Below are positions 17,201 through 24,818 of a DNA stretch of 64,000 bases, in pieces. Numbering within the stretch: the first letter of the stretch is position 1; each line of letters begins with the position of its first letter. A program made the position numbers and the translations under genes. This DNA comes from Acidimicrobiales bacterium (GTDB lineage Bacteria; Actinomycetota; Acidimicrobiia; Acidimicrobiales; SZUA-35), in assembly GCA_028285495.1 (NCBI GenBank), contig JANQPB010000014.1, positions 372,001 through 436,000 on the forward strand. The letters are read 5' to 3'. The notes under the pieces were generated by a model. The model ran no database searches and was not told where the DNA came from. It worked only from the letters and a program-made list of their open reading frames with translations.

Positions 17201-18708
17201 GAGTCGACCAGGAAGAGCGGCACCGGTGGGACGAGCTCGTCCTGGCCCGGCCGGTAGCGGGATCGGTCGACCTCGGGCAGCAGCCGGGCGGCGAGGCGAT
17301 CGGCGCCGTCGACCGACGTCGACACCCGGAGGCCGCCGGTCGGCTCGGCCAGGTGGGGCAGCCACTTCAGGTGATCCCAGATCCTGGCCGACTCGTCGGT
17401 CAGCAACACGGCCAGCGTGAGGTCGGCCGGCCCGTGCTCGACGGCCAGCTGAGCCACGACCGCCGCGGCCAGCCGCCGTCGGTCGTCCAGCGGTCCGACG
17501 ATGCCGAGGGCGAGGCCATCCTGGAGATCGGCGGTGACCGGGGTCATCGGCAGGTCGGCGGCGTCGGCGGCGACGGCCTGCAGCTCCGGCGTCGCCGGGT
17601 CGCCCTGGATCGCCGGTTGCCATCGCGTGCTGCCGATGCCGACCACCGGGCGGAAGAAGTCGTCGTGGGTCGTCCGGCTGCGCCAGAGGTCGGGGTCGCC
17701 CCGGTCGGCGAGCACGGCCAGCCCGGCCAGGTCGGGCCGGCTGGTCCTGGCCCAGTCGGCCCTGCGGTGTCGCTGGACGTCGAGCTCACCGGCGAACCGG
17801 TCGGCCTGCTCCGCCATGATCCTCGCCCGCTCGACGTTGCCCCGCTTCATCCGTCGCTTGCCGTCGACCCACCGCCCGACGGCCATGATCGGCGACAGCA
17901 GGGTGAACATCAGGAACAGCGGACTGAAGAAGTAGGCCATGACGATCCCGGCTGGGATCGGGAGCAGCAGCAGGAGCAGCGAGAGCGGCTCCGGCTCACG
18001 GGGTGGGGGCGGGGGCGGCGGGGCCGCCACCGGGTCCGGCTCGAAGCCGTCGTGCAACCGGGGCGGGCGAACGAACGACGTGCGCCCACCCGAGACCAGC
18101 GCCGGGCGAGACCGGTGCCGGCCGACCGGGGCGGCCCGGAAGACGGCGCCGTCCGCCTCGATCCAACGACCGCCGACCGGTTCCTCGCCGACCGGTCGCC
18201 CGTCGACGGTGACGTCGGCCCCGCTGAGCGCCGCCACCCGCACCCCGCCGTCGGCGCCGACGAGCAGTCTGGCGACACCGACGCCCCGGCCGACACCGGA
18301 CCGCCCGGCACCGGCCCGGGGGAGGACGCAGAGGTCGTGGACGCCGGGGACGAGGTCGCGACGGCGACCGGCGCTCGGGCCGGCGACGGTGACCAGCTCG
18401 ACGACCGGGCGGTCGGCATCGACGGCGTGCGACCCGGGCGGCCCATCCGCGGCCCGGCGACCGGTCTGGGCCGACGGGACCGGGGACGGGAGCGGCCGGT
18501 GGGGGCTGACCACGACGGCGCCGTCGGACAGGTCGAGGTCGCGGAGGCGGGTCGCCGGATCGCAGCGGTAGCCGTCGGCGTCGACGGCGGCCCCGGGGTC
18601 GCATGGTAGGCCGGCGGCCCGGAACAGGTCGCCGACCGTCACCGGCGCCGCCGCGGCGGACACGGTCACGTCGAGCTCGGTCGAGCTGGAGCGGAGGGAC
18701 AGGCGCAT
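14245..18708 (-). CDS. Type VII secretion FtsK/SpoIIIE-type ATPase (EssC/EccC-like)
   Basis: 1487 residues from the ATG at 18708 (SD GAGGAG 6 bases upstream). Order: ubiquitin/FHA-like N-terminal domains (about 1-200), Pro-rich linker, two membrane helices (about 240-275, LSLLLLLLPIPAGIVMAYFF), an RMKR cytoplasmic coil, then three FtsK-like ATPase domains. Domain 1 is canonical: Walker A GTTGAGKSE (about 655) and Walker B LIIVDEFATL (about 760). Domain 2 (about 1005) has a degenerate P-loop (YGIEPGAATSG); domain 3 (about 1300) has GGSAGSGRTS. This matches the motor of T7SS, closer to firmicute EssC (FHA plus three ATPases in one chain) than to mycobacterial EccCa/Cb. No EccB, EccD, EccE or mycosin is encoded beside it. 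Confidence 0.9.
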   Translation of the reverse strand: MRLSLRSSSTELDVTVSAAAAPVTVGDLFRAAGLPCDPGAAVDADGYRCDPATRLRDLDLSDGAVVVSPHRPLPSPVPSAQTGRRAADGPPGSHAVDADRPVVELVTVAGPSAGRRRDLVPGVHDLCVLPRAGAGRSGVGRGVGVARLLVGADGGVRVAALSGADVTVDGRPVGEEPVGGRWIEADGAVFRAAPVGRHRSRPALVSGGRTSFVRPPRLHDGFEPDPVAAPPPPPPPREPEPLSLLLLLLPIPAGIVMAYFFSPLFLMFTLLSPIMAVGRWVDGKRRMKRGNVERARIMAEQADRFAGELDVQRHRRADWARTSRPDLAGLAVLADRGDPDLWRSRTTHDDFFRPVVGIGSTRWQPAIQGDPATPELQAVAADAADLPMTPVTADLQDGLALGIVGPLDDRRRLAAAVVAQLAVEHGPADLTLAVLLTDESARIWDHLKWLPHLAEPTGGLRVSTSVDGADRLAARLLPEVDRSRYRPGQDELVPPVPLFLVDSGDLVAGGVRPLAARLPRSVGRAIVLASTVEELPAFCTSYLRLVPAADGRPIGELVEVGTGLALAPIVPVLADGVVAPMARSLARFTDPEAAGAGVSLPDRALLRDLLGIDPDAAAVGRAWAEPPGGCHALLGAGEQGPLGFELLRDGPHALVAGTTGAGKSELLRSLVVSLAARYGPDRVTFVLVDFKGGGAFDVFAELPHNVGVVTDLDEHLAGRALRCLQAELKHRELRLRDAGVSDLVDLPPGGEPLPRLLIIVDEFATLAAELPDFLDALVDVAQRGRSLGIHMVLATQRPTGVVDAKIRANTNLRIALRVQDDRDSIDVIGSGDAADIDRRHPGRAFARFGAAELVGFQSALVSVETRATDGPALRLDTFELLDRSPEAAAAGQVDAASATDGDAADEAAAGRDDGTGRAAATGDGLDDLARYVTAARQAAADLGLPPPRVPWPDPLPPTVEAERLLADAPRRSGPGAVPTWRTPLGVVDLPDRQRQDVFWWGADEGNLIVYGIEPGAATSGVATAVLGLAGTHPADALHLYVIDFAGSLAALRRLPNTGGYVAPDDDERLLRTIGVLEAELDRRRRLVEAAQVDRITPATRLGEPTPLVALVVANYAAVLEAFEELGELAAAARLAQIVRDGPALGVVTLIAAQSERDVPNRVAQGVEAKLIQRLADPNAYMMFGLRPKDVPDLVPGRAIDVRTGDEIQLARFAGGDLRAAVDERAWSTGGPAAPVAGGAVAGGPVEVRVLGDDVDLEDLTAASTAESSCWRLVVGLAHRDLEPVALELRRGTHAMVGGSAGSGRTSTLVALAAAARRSDPGACIAVATARPEEWEEAMASLGLVDLDALRHRLDDEAGFGDRASSHRHLVLLDGLEGARVPADELDALTTRPEQDVHLIASGRYESFRGLDRWLKAVAGHRTGIALRPSMEHGDLFRCRFPTPKGVAPPGRGYVVNEGLPVLAQLARRRPPVAGPVAGDGPLVDAAR

Positions 18709-18835
18709 CGATGGCTCCTCGGTGGCGGCGCCCTGGTGGGTCACCGCGATCGGGTGGGTTGGTCGTGGTCGTCTGGTCGGGTGGCCGAACGTCCGCACCG
18801 GCGACGGCGGCAGCGTCGGCCCGAGCCGAGCTCGA

Positions 18836-18858
18836 GGTCCCGGTGCGGCACCGGGACC
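18836..18858 (-). terminator. Hairpin after the 275-residue gene
   Basis: GGTCCCGGTGC (18836-18846) and GCACCGGGACC (18848-18858) form an 11-bp inverted repeat around one base, starting one base beyond the stop codon of the minus-strand gene 18860-19687. There is no U-run. It probably ends that transcript before the ATPase gene, which would then have its own promoter. Confidence 0.55.
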
Positions 18859-18859
18859 C

Positions 18860-19687
18860 TCAGTCGTCGAGGTCCTCGGTGGTGACGGCCTCGATCATGG
18901 AGCGGAACGAGAGCTGCAGGCCGACGAGATCGAGGTCGGTGGTGGTGTCGACCACCTCGCCGAGCCGCCGCCGCAGCCGGTCGAGCTCGACGCCGTCGAG
19001 CTCACCCAGCCATGCCCGCAGGATGACCAGCCGCGTCCAGCTGCCGGCCAGCTCGGCCTTGCGGGCCGGTGCGGCCTCGGCGATGCCGTCGGCCAGGCTG
19101 GTGCGGAGGTGGGGCTGATCGTCGATCCGACGGTCGGCCAGCCGGAGCACCAGCTCGTTGAGCAGCCGCCTGGCCTCGACGGCCCCGGCCGTGATCACCG
19201 GGCCGGGATCTTCGATCAGGACCGGCGGGTCGTTGGCCCGGATGATGGCCAGCACCGGGTTCTCGGCCAGGCCGTGCTCCTCCCGGCGCCGGTCGAGCCG
19301 GTACAGCGAGGTCAGGGCCCGATGGCGGTTGGCGGTCCGCTGCGCGGGCTCCAGCTCGCCGACGGCATCGGTGGCGACGGCGATGCGGTCGAGCTCGGAC
19401 CGGCCCCTGACGGGGTCGCGATCGAATTCTCGGACGACGGCGTCGACCAACCACTCCCGCTCGGACGCATCCGCGGGCGAGCCGGCCAGGAACTCGGTGA
19501 AGGCCACGAGCCGGTTGGCGTCGCCGACCGTGAATGAGCCGACCGGGGAGCCGACGAGCACGTCGCCGTCCTCGAACCCGGTGGCCGACCCGGCGCCGAC
19601 GCTGCCGAACGGATAGCCGGCCTCGGTCTCGATCCAGGTCGGTGGGCCGATCAGCTCCGGGGTGTGGTCGATGGTCATGGTCGACAT
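18860..19687 (-). CDS. Hypothetical protein of the T7SS-like island
   Basis: 275 residues from the ATG at 19687 (SD aaggag). It lacks a signal peptide and membrane helices. It has an acidic N-terminus with a Gly-rich segment (YPFGSVGAGSATGFEDGDVLVG) and then a long alpha-helical part rich in Arg and Leu. I do not recognise a family. It is divergent from the small helical genes at 19880-20860 and preceded by an ECF-like promoter of the same form as theirs, so it is probably co-expressed with them; a chaperone-like or cytoplasmic accessory role would fit but is inference. Confidence 0.75.
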   Translation of the reverse strand: MSTMTIDHTPELIGPPTWIETEAGYPFGSVGAGSATGFEDGDVLVGSPVGSFTVGDANRLVAFTEFLAGSPADASEREWLVDAVVREFDRDPVRGRSELDRIAVATDAVGELEPAQRTANRHRALTSLYRLDRRREEHGLAENPVLAIIRANDPPVLIEDPGPVITAGAVEARRLLNELVLRLADRRIDDQPHLRTSLADGIAEAAPARKAELAGSWTRLVILRAWLGELDGVELDRLRRRLGEVVDTTTDLDLVGLQLSFRSMIEAVTTEDLDD

Positions 19688-19740
19688 GGCGTTCGCTCCT
19701 TCTCGCAGAAGAGTCGGTCGAGATCGACTCGATGACCCCA

Positions 19741-19767
19741 TATACGACGCCTCTCGACCTCCGGTTC
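19741..19767 (-). promoter_or_regulatory. ECF-like promoter for the 275-residue gene
   Basis: On the minus strand ATCGAGAACC precedes CGTATA with exactly 16 bp between GAACC (19763-19767) and CGTATA (19741-19746). The predicted start site is about 50 bases before the ATG at 19687. The same GAACC-N16-CGTA arrangement occurs at 19804 (plus) and 52971 (plus). Confidence 0.6.
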
Positions 19768-19808
19768 TCGATTCGTTCCGGAAGGATTTTCTCGACCAAT
19801 CGAGAACC
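19763..19808. repeat. Perfect 11-bp inverted repeat made of the two divergent -35 elements
   Basis: GGTTCTCGATT (19763-19773) and AATCGAGAACC (19798-19808) are exact complements 24 bases apart. Each arm contains the -35-like GAACC of one of the two divergent promoters, so the repeat arises from, or reinforces, back-to-back recognition by the same factor. Confidence 0.8.
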
Positions 19809-19830
19809 ATGACGATTGCGTTGCCGTAGT
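19804..19830 (+). promoter_or_regulatory. ECF-like promoter for the small T7SS substrate genes
   Basis: ATCGAGAACC with GAACC at 19804-19808, 16 bp, then CGTAGT at 19825-19830. ECF sigma factors commonly use a -35 with an AAC core and a -10 beginning CGT. It lies about 50 bases upstream of the start at 19880. Confidence 0.6.
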
Positions 19831-19879
19831 GACCGTCACCAACCGCTCCGAGGTGGAGCACGAGCAAGGAGATGAAGCA

Positions 19880-20377
19880 ATGGCAGACATGATCGGCGCA
19901 TCCATCGGCGACCTCAACGAGTCGGCGGCCCGGATCAAGCAGTGGGTGACCGTCGGCCGTGAGTCCGGCACCACCGTGGTTGGCACCGTCGACCGCTCGG
20001 TGGCCAACCTGCGGGCCGAGACCAACCAGGCCCAGCTGACCTGCATCCAGTCCATCGATGGGATGGTGACCGAGCTGAAGGGATTCGTGGCCATGCTCAG
20101 CGGCGCCCAGTACGTCGGCCAGAACGCCGACACCGCCCGCCAGGCTGCGACCGACATGGACGCCAAGGCCCAGCAGACGGCGGCCGACATGACGGCGGCC
20201 TTTGACGAGTTCCGGGTGCAGATCGACACGCTCGGCGAGTCGCTGACCGAGATCGCCACCAGCTACGACACCTACGCCCAGAACGCAGCCGAGAGCGGCG
20301 ACAGCTTCGGCCAGGCCCTCGATCTCCAGCGGGAGAACCTCGAGGCCGCCATGAGCGGGATGACCTACGGCGGCTGA
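19880..20377 (+). CDS. ESX/WXG100-like helical protein, candidate T7SS substrate
   Basis: 165 residues from the ATG at 19880 (AAGGAG 8 bases upstream); an earlier in-frame ATG is at 19829. Almost wholly alpha-helical with no signal peptide. Residues about 75-90 read LSGAQYVGQNADTARQAA, the WxG turn context (W/YxGxNAxxF) with Tyr in place of Trp, flanked by long amphipathic helices as in WXG100 hairpins. At 165 residues it is longer than classic ESX proteins (~100). Its position beside the EssC-like motor, and the promoter shared across the divergent pair, support export by that system. Confidence 0.7.
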   Translation: MADMIGASIGDLNESAARIKQWVTVGRESGTTVVGTVDRSVANLRAETNQAQLTCIQSIDGMVTELKGFVAMLSGAQYVGQNADTARQAATDMDAKAQQTAADMTAAFDEFRVQIDTLGESLTEIATSYDTYAQNAAESGDSFGQALDLQRENLEAAMSGMTYGG

Positions 20378-20446
20378 GCCCGTCGAGGACATCCCGATCG
20401 ATCCCGCCAACCCGCACGCCGCAGCGACGCCGGCGAAGGAGCCATG

Positions 20447-20860
20447 ATGCCGACCGAAGCACAGTTCGAGGAGGCGAAGACCCGGTTCTTCGCCGCCGCC
20501 GACGACGCCGACGACCTGCTTGGGCAGACCAGGCGGGCCAACGGTCTGGGTGCGCTGCGGGGCGGCAAGCTGACCGGCGACGTCGACCGGTTCGTCGATG
20601 TCACCGGCCGGCAGCTCGGCTCCGTCGCCGGCGACCTGCGGGAGCTGGCCCGCGAGTGCCGGCGCCGGGCCGAGGAGTGCCGGCAGGCGGCGGCGGCCCT
20701 GGCCGACTTCAACCGGGCGAACGAGGCCTACCGGCGCGACGTGCTGGAGCACGAGGTGGCGTCGGCGGCCTTCGCCGATGACCCGACGGCACCCGAGCCG
20801 GGCGACCCGCCGACCAGGCCGCAACGGCCGCCACCGCCCCCGCCGTACGTCGACCTCTGA
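20447..20860 (+). CDS. Small helical protein of the T7SS-like island
   Basis: 137 residues. The ATG at 20447 is preferred to the adjacent ATG at 20444 because AAGGAG (20436-20441) then has a 5-base spacer. Residues 1-100 are charged helices (EEAKTRFFAAADDADDLLGQ; ELARECRRRAEECRQAAAAL); the C-terminus is Pro-rich (RPQRPPPPPPYVDL). No signal peptide and no family recognised. It follows the ESX-like gene by 69 bases and precedes a terminator, so the pair probably forms one transcript. It could be a partner or substrate chaperone. Confidence 0.72.
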   Translation: MPTEAQFEEAKTRFFAAADDADDLLGQTRRANGLGALRGGKLTGDVDRFVDVTGRQLGSVAGDLRELARECRRRAEECRQAAAALADFNRANEAYRRDVLEHEVASAAFADDPTAPEPGDPPTRPQRPPPPPPYVDL

Positions 20861-20891
20861 CCATCCTCCGTCACGAGGTCGTCGCCGATGA

Positions 20892-20933
20892 CCCCGCGTT
20901 CCATCGATGGAGCGGGGGGCCATTGGGGTTTTT
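20892..20933 (+). terminator. Intrinsic terminator-like hairpin after the small T7SS genes
   Basis: CCCCGC-(GT)-TCCATC pairs with GATGGA-GCGGGG across 20892-20917 (12 bp with a 2-base bulge, palindromic centre), and TTTTT follows at 20929-20933. It separates the small genes from the large effector gene. Confidence 0.6.
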
Positions 20934-21034
20934 AACAACGAGTACGGATGGATTATTTGCACCAAATCGTGAACCGCGGGTGGCCCGTCTTCCGAAACGT
21001 CCGACACCTGCACCGACGCAACGAGGAGCACGCC

Positions 21035-24000
21035 ATGTCGTTCCAGGGAATGGAGCCAGACAAGGTCCGAGACCTGATCACGGCGATGGGCCAGGCCGAG
21101 GCCGAGGCCGACGCCCTGAGCGGTGACGTCACCGCCGCCCTGACCCTGTCGGAGCTGGAGTCGCCGACCCCCGGCCAGCTGCTGGCGGTCTCCGACGAGC
21201 TCGACGCCGTCGCCGTCGTCCTCAACGCCCGGGTCGACATCGTCGAGGGCCACGTCATCGACCCGAACGAGCTGGCCACCGAGCTCGGGATCACGATCGC
21301 CCAGGCCGAGGCGGCGATCACCCAGCTGAGCGGCGACGACATCGGCCGCGACGACACGCCGCTGCTCGACCTGCTCGTCGAGCAGCGCCGGGGCGCCGCC
21401 ATCCTGCGGCAGAGCTTCGTCGGCCTGCCCGAGCCGGGGACCGACCCGGAGCTCGATGCCGCGTTCGTCCGCCTGGGGGCGTGGCTGCCTGGCGCGCTGG
21501 AGTCGGGCGAGGTCCCCGGCGACCTGACCGACCGGCAGATCGTCGATCTGGCGCTGCTGCAGGGCGCCCTCGTCGGCCAGGGTGGTGCCGGCGGGGCCGA
21601 GGCCATCGCCGCCGCCGAGGGGATCGGGGCCGCCTTCCGCATCGGGCTGGCCGGGGCCGTGGCCGGCGCCGGGCTCGACATCCCACCGAGTCAGGAGTTC
21701 GGCGAGGCCCTCTTCGCCAAGGTCGCCGAGACCTACGAGCTCGACGCCCGTCTCCGCACCGCAGCCGGCCTGCCAACCGTCCAGGACATGCACTTCCGGT
21801 ACGCGAAGCACACCGACGGGAGCCAGTACTGGCAGGAGGAGTGGGCGGCGCTCGACTCGTGGCTGCCGGCGTACCTGGCCGGCGAGGGGCTGCCGACCGA
21901 CGACCCGGAGCAGTGGGCGCTGGCCGCATCGCTCGCCGCCAACATGGGCTGGCGGGGACCGTTCGGCGCCGACTTCGGCGGGCTCGGCGCCGCCGACCAG
22001 CAGGCCCAGCTCGACGCCGCCCTGGCCCACCTGCGGGGCGGACGGTTCCTCCAGCGGTCGCTGATACCCGGCGACTTCGAGGGGCTCGACGGCCCCAACA
22101 TCATCTGGACCGAGGAGGGCATCAACTCGGCGATCCTGGCCGGCGAGCGCCAGGGCGTCGTCGACGGCCGGACCAGGGCGGTGGCCGGGCGGATCGCCGA
22201 CGGCGTGCTCGGTGGCGGCGACGGCGAGCCGATCCAGCTGACCGAGGAGCAGCAACAGGCCCTGGTCGCCGCCATCGCGGCCCAGAACTGCCACGGTTTC
22301 GTCACCGACAACGACGCCATCCAGCGCCAGATCGTCGCCGCCATCAACCTGATCGGCCAGCAGACCACACTGGCCGACCAGAAGCGGGTCTTCGCCGACA
22401 CGATCGAGGCGTTCCGCTCCCTCAACGTCGTCGGCGCCCCGGCGGTCACCTACCGCCAGCTGAAGGAGATCGTCGGCCCGGACGTCGACGAGGAGCTCGG
22501 CTACAAGACCCTCACCGCCCGCTCGGCCAAGGCGACGGGCAAGCGACCGCAGCTGCTCTCGCTCGTCGCCCACTGGGGCATCCCCGGCAGGCAGAAGTTC
22601 AAGACCAAGAAGCGCAAGTTCCGCTTCGAGTTCGACGAGCAGGGTCGCCTCGTCGACATCCGCAACAAGAAGATCAGCAAGTGGAAGCGGTTCAAGAACA
22701 CGATCAAGGCGATCGGCAAGAGCATGTGGAAGGAGTGGACCGACAACCCCTGGAAGTACCTGTTCATGGGTCCGGCCGGGTTCCTGCCGGGGGCGAACCA
22801 GTTCGCCGATGGTGTCGAGGACCTCGACGTCGACGACATGTTCGACGGCGCCGTCGACATGACCAAGTTCGCGGCGACGGTCGCCGCCACCGTCCTGCCA
22901 CCGTCGAGCGCCGCCGGCGTCGCCGCCTGGGCCGCGGTGGCCGCCGACACGATCAACGACATCCAGAACGACGACTGGCTCGGCGTGGCCAGCAACGCCC
23001 TCAGCGCCGTCAGCCTCGGGGCAACCAACTTCACCGGGGCCGGCGTCGAGCTGGTCGGGACCGGCGCCGACGTGGCCTCGCAGGTCATCGACACGGTCCA
23101 GTCGGGGGACCGCCTGCTCGACGCCATCGACGACGGCGGACTGATCGACATCATCACCTCGGGCCTCAACGTCGCCGGGGATCTCGCCCCGATCGTCGGT
23201 GGTGACGCGGATCTCACGGGATTCGTCAACGACGCCGCCCGCTTCATCGGCAGCGGCGGCCAGATCGTCGACGGGATCGTCGACGGCGACGTGATCGGCA
23301 TCCTCGACGGTGCCGTCGGGCTCACGTCGCTCGCGGTCGACGACGGCAACCCCGATCGGACCCGAGACGAGGGCCTGCTGCTGGCCCTCGACCAGGGCCT
23401 CGACGTCGCCCGCCTGGTCGACGTGGCCTACCGGACCGGCGTCGTGCCAGACTACGCCACGATCGCGACCGAGCTGGCCGAGTTCGCGGTCGCCGGGGCA
23501 ACCGTCCCGGCCGCCCCCGAGCCGCCGCAGCTCCCGACCCCCGATCCGCTCGGCTTCACCGGTGAACTGCCAGAGGATCGGACCGGACCGAACCAGACCC
23601 TGCACGCCAGCTCCGACGTCACCGAGATCCCGCTCGGGGGAGGCAGGACGAAGTACATCATCAAGGACTCCGTGAACGGCATCGCCGTCGAGGGCGTCCT
23701 GACCGAAGACGGCGATCGCAGGAGCTTCGATGGCACCGGGACCGTCGACCTCGGCTACGGCGCAACGGCCGACGTCACCGTCACGGGCACCTACTCGCCG
23801 TCGACCGGGTCGATGGAGTACACGATGACCCAGGCCAACGGCGACCCGGTCCTCGAGCTCCGGATCGAGGATCTCGGCCAGGGACTGCGGAGGATCGAGA
23901 GGAGGTGGTTCGGCGAGGAGACGTCGGGCTCGGGCGTCGACATCTCCCCGGGAGGGGAGCTCTTCCTCCCCTTCGGCCCCGACGTCACCGGCATCGAGGA

Positions 24001-24736
24001 CCCAACCGCCGGGCTCACGTTCGACCAGGACTCGACCGCCGGAGCGGGATTGCCCGACCAGACGCAGCTCGATGCCATCGTCCGACTCGGCGCGCTGGAA
24101 GAGCAGGCGATCGGGCGGGGAGGTCCCTTCGACCCCGTCGCCGATGGCAGCCAGCCGTCCAACCAGGAGGAGCGAATGGTCTCGCTCCTGGCCGACGACG
24201 ACCTCCTCGGTCGCCAGTGGGAGATCCAACCCAACCCCGACGCCGACGGGAGCGCGCCGGCGTATGCCATGATCGGCTTCGGACAGGACGCCGTGATCCG
24301 CAACGATGCGGCGATCGAGCGGGCTGCGCAGGAGCACGACGTCGACCCGGATCTCCTCAGGGCGATCGTGTTCGTGGAGAACTCGCAGGGCTACTACGAC
24401 GCCGTGCACCCCATCGTGCCCGAAGCCGTCTGGGAGCACCTCACCTACCGTCCGATGAACGTCCACAAGGACAACTGGCTCGACCTGGGCGTCGATCCGG
24501 AGCGGCTGCTGAACGATCCCGACTACAACATCGATGTCGGCGCACAGATCGTCAAGCGGATCGAGGCCCGCATCATCGCCCCGTCGATCGACAAGGTGGC
24601 GACGGCGTACAACAGCCTGCCGAAGGACAAGGTCACCGACTACGGCAAGCGGGTGGAGCGGGTGCACGCCGAGCGACCCTGGCTCGATCCGGTCAACACC
24701 GGCATGCCAGTCGGGCTCGGTCCCGTCAATCGGTGA
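21035..24736 (+). CDS. Large T7SS-associated protein with C-terminal lytic-transglycosylase-like domain
   Basis: 1233 residues from the ATG at 21035 (GAGGAG 9 bases upstream; the ATG at 20948 lacks an SD). The N-terminus MSFQGMEPDKVRDLITAM followed by helices is typical of WXG/LXG-superfamily effectors. The middle (about 180-520) is helical with no known motif. Residues about 560-600 are very basic (KTKKRKFRFEFDE ... WKRFKNTIKAIGKSMWKEW) and precede a Gly/Ala-rich hydrophobic section like those of polymorphic toxins. Residues about 850-990 are beta-rich. Residues about 1090-1200 resemble a lysozyme-fold transglycosylase: EHDVDPDLLRAIVFVENSQG (Glu as acid), NIDVGAQIVKRIEARI, ATAYNSLP and DYGKRV. 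It may remodel peptidoglycan for secretion or attack rivals; no immunity gene is obvious. Confidence 0.75.
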   Translation: MSFQGMEPDKVRDLITAMGQAEAEADALSGDVTAALTLSELESPTPGQLLAVSDELDAVAVVLNARVDIVEGHVIDPNELATELGITIAQAEAAITQLSGDDIGRDDTPLLDLLVEQRRGAAILRQSFVGLPEPGTDPELDAAFVRLGAWLPGALESGEVPGDLTDRQIVDLALLQGALVGQGGAGGAEAIAAAEGIGAAFRIGLAGAVAGAGLDIPPSQEFGEALFAKVAETYELDARLRTAAGLPTVQDMHFRYAKHTDGSQYWQEEWAALDSWLPAYLAGEGLPTDDPEQWALAASLAANMGWRGPFGADFGGLGAADQQAQLDAALAHLRGGRFLQRSLIPGDFEGLDGPNIIWTEEGINSAILAGERQGVVDGRTRAVAGRIADGVLGGGDGEPIQLTEEQQQALVAAIAAQNCHGFVTDNDAIQRQIVAAINLIGQQTTLADQKRVFADTIEAFRSLNVVGAPAVTYRQLKEIVGPDVDEELGYKTLTARSAKATGKRPQLLSLVAHWGIPGRQKFKTKKRKFRFEFDEQGRLVDIRNKKISKWKRFKNTIKAIGKSMWKEWTDNPWKYLFMGPAGFLPGANQFADGVEDLDVDDMFDGAVDMTKFAATVAATVLPPSSAAGVAAWAAVAADTINDIQNDDWLGVASNALSAVSLGATNFTGAGVELVGTGADVASQVIDTVQSGDRLLDAIDDGGLIDIITSGLNVAGDLAPIVGGDADLTGFVNDAARFIGSGGQIVDGIVDGDVIGILDGAVGLTSLAVDDGNPDRTRDEGLLLALDQGLDVARLVDVAYRTGVVPDYATIATELAEFAVAGATVPAAPEPPQLPTPDPLGFTGELPEDRTGPNQTLHASSDVTEIPLGGGRTKYIIKDSVNGIAVEGVLTEDGDRRSFDGTGTVDLGYGATADVTVTGTYSPSTGSMEYTMTQANGDPVLELRIEDLGQGLRRIERRWFGEETSGSGVDISPGGELFLPFGPDVTGIEDPTAGLTFDQDSTAGAGLPDQTQLDAIVRLGALEEQAIGRGGPFDPVADGSQPSNQEERMVSLLADDDLLGRQWEIQPNPDADGSAPAYAMIGFGQDAVIRNDAAIERAAQEHDVDPDLLRAIVFVENSQGYYDAVHPIVPEAVWEHLTYRPMNVHKDNWLDLGVDPERLLNDPDYNIDVGAQIVKRIEARIIAPSIDKVATAYNSLPKDKVTDYGKRVERVHAERPWLDPVNTGMPVGLGPVNR

Positions 24737-24747
24737 GGGCGCCGAGA

Positions 24748-24777
24748 TTGAGGTCGGACCAGGTCACATCGTAGACT
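24748..24777 (+). promoter_or_regulatory. Sigma-70-like promoter for the 24819 gene
   Basis: TTGAGG (24748-24753), an 18-bp spacer, then TAGACT (24772-24777), about 40 bases upstream of the ATG at 24819. It matches the housekeeping consensus TTGACA/TAnnnT reasonably. Confidence 0.45.
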
Positions 24778-24818
24778 TCTGATCACGAGAAGAACGGCGG
24801 GAGAAGGACCACCCCGCC

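Noticed and set aside
14413..18609. A 1398-codon plus-strand frame opposite the EssC-like ATPase
   Set aside because: It is Arg/Gly/Asp-rich without domains; the minus strand has intact Walker motifs.
18860..24667. A 1935-codon open frame on the minus strand across the T7SS island
   Set aside because: Only its last 275 codons (18860-19687) have an SD and normal protein character; the rest is antisense to the plus-strand effector genes and is a high-GC shadow.
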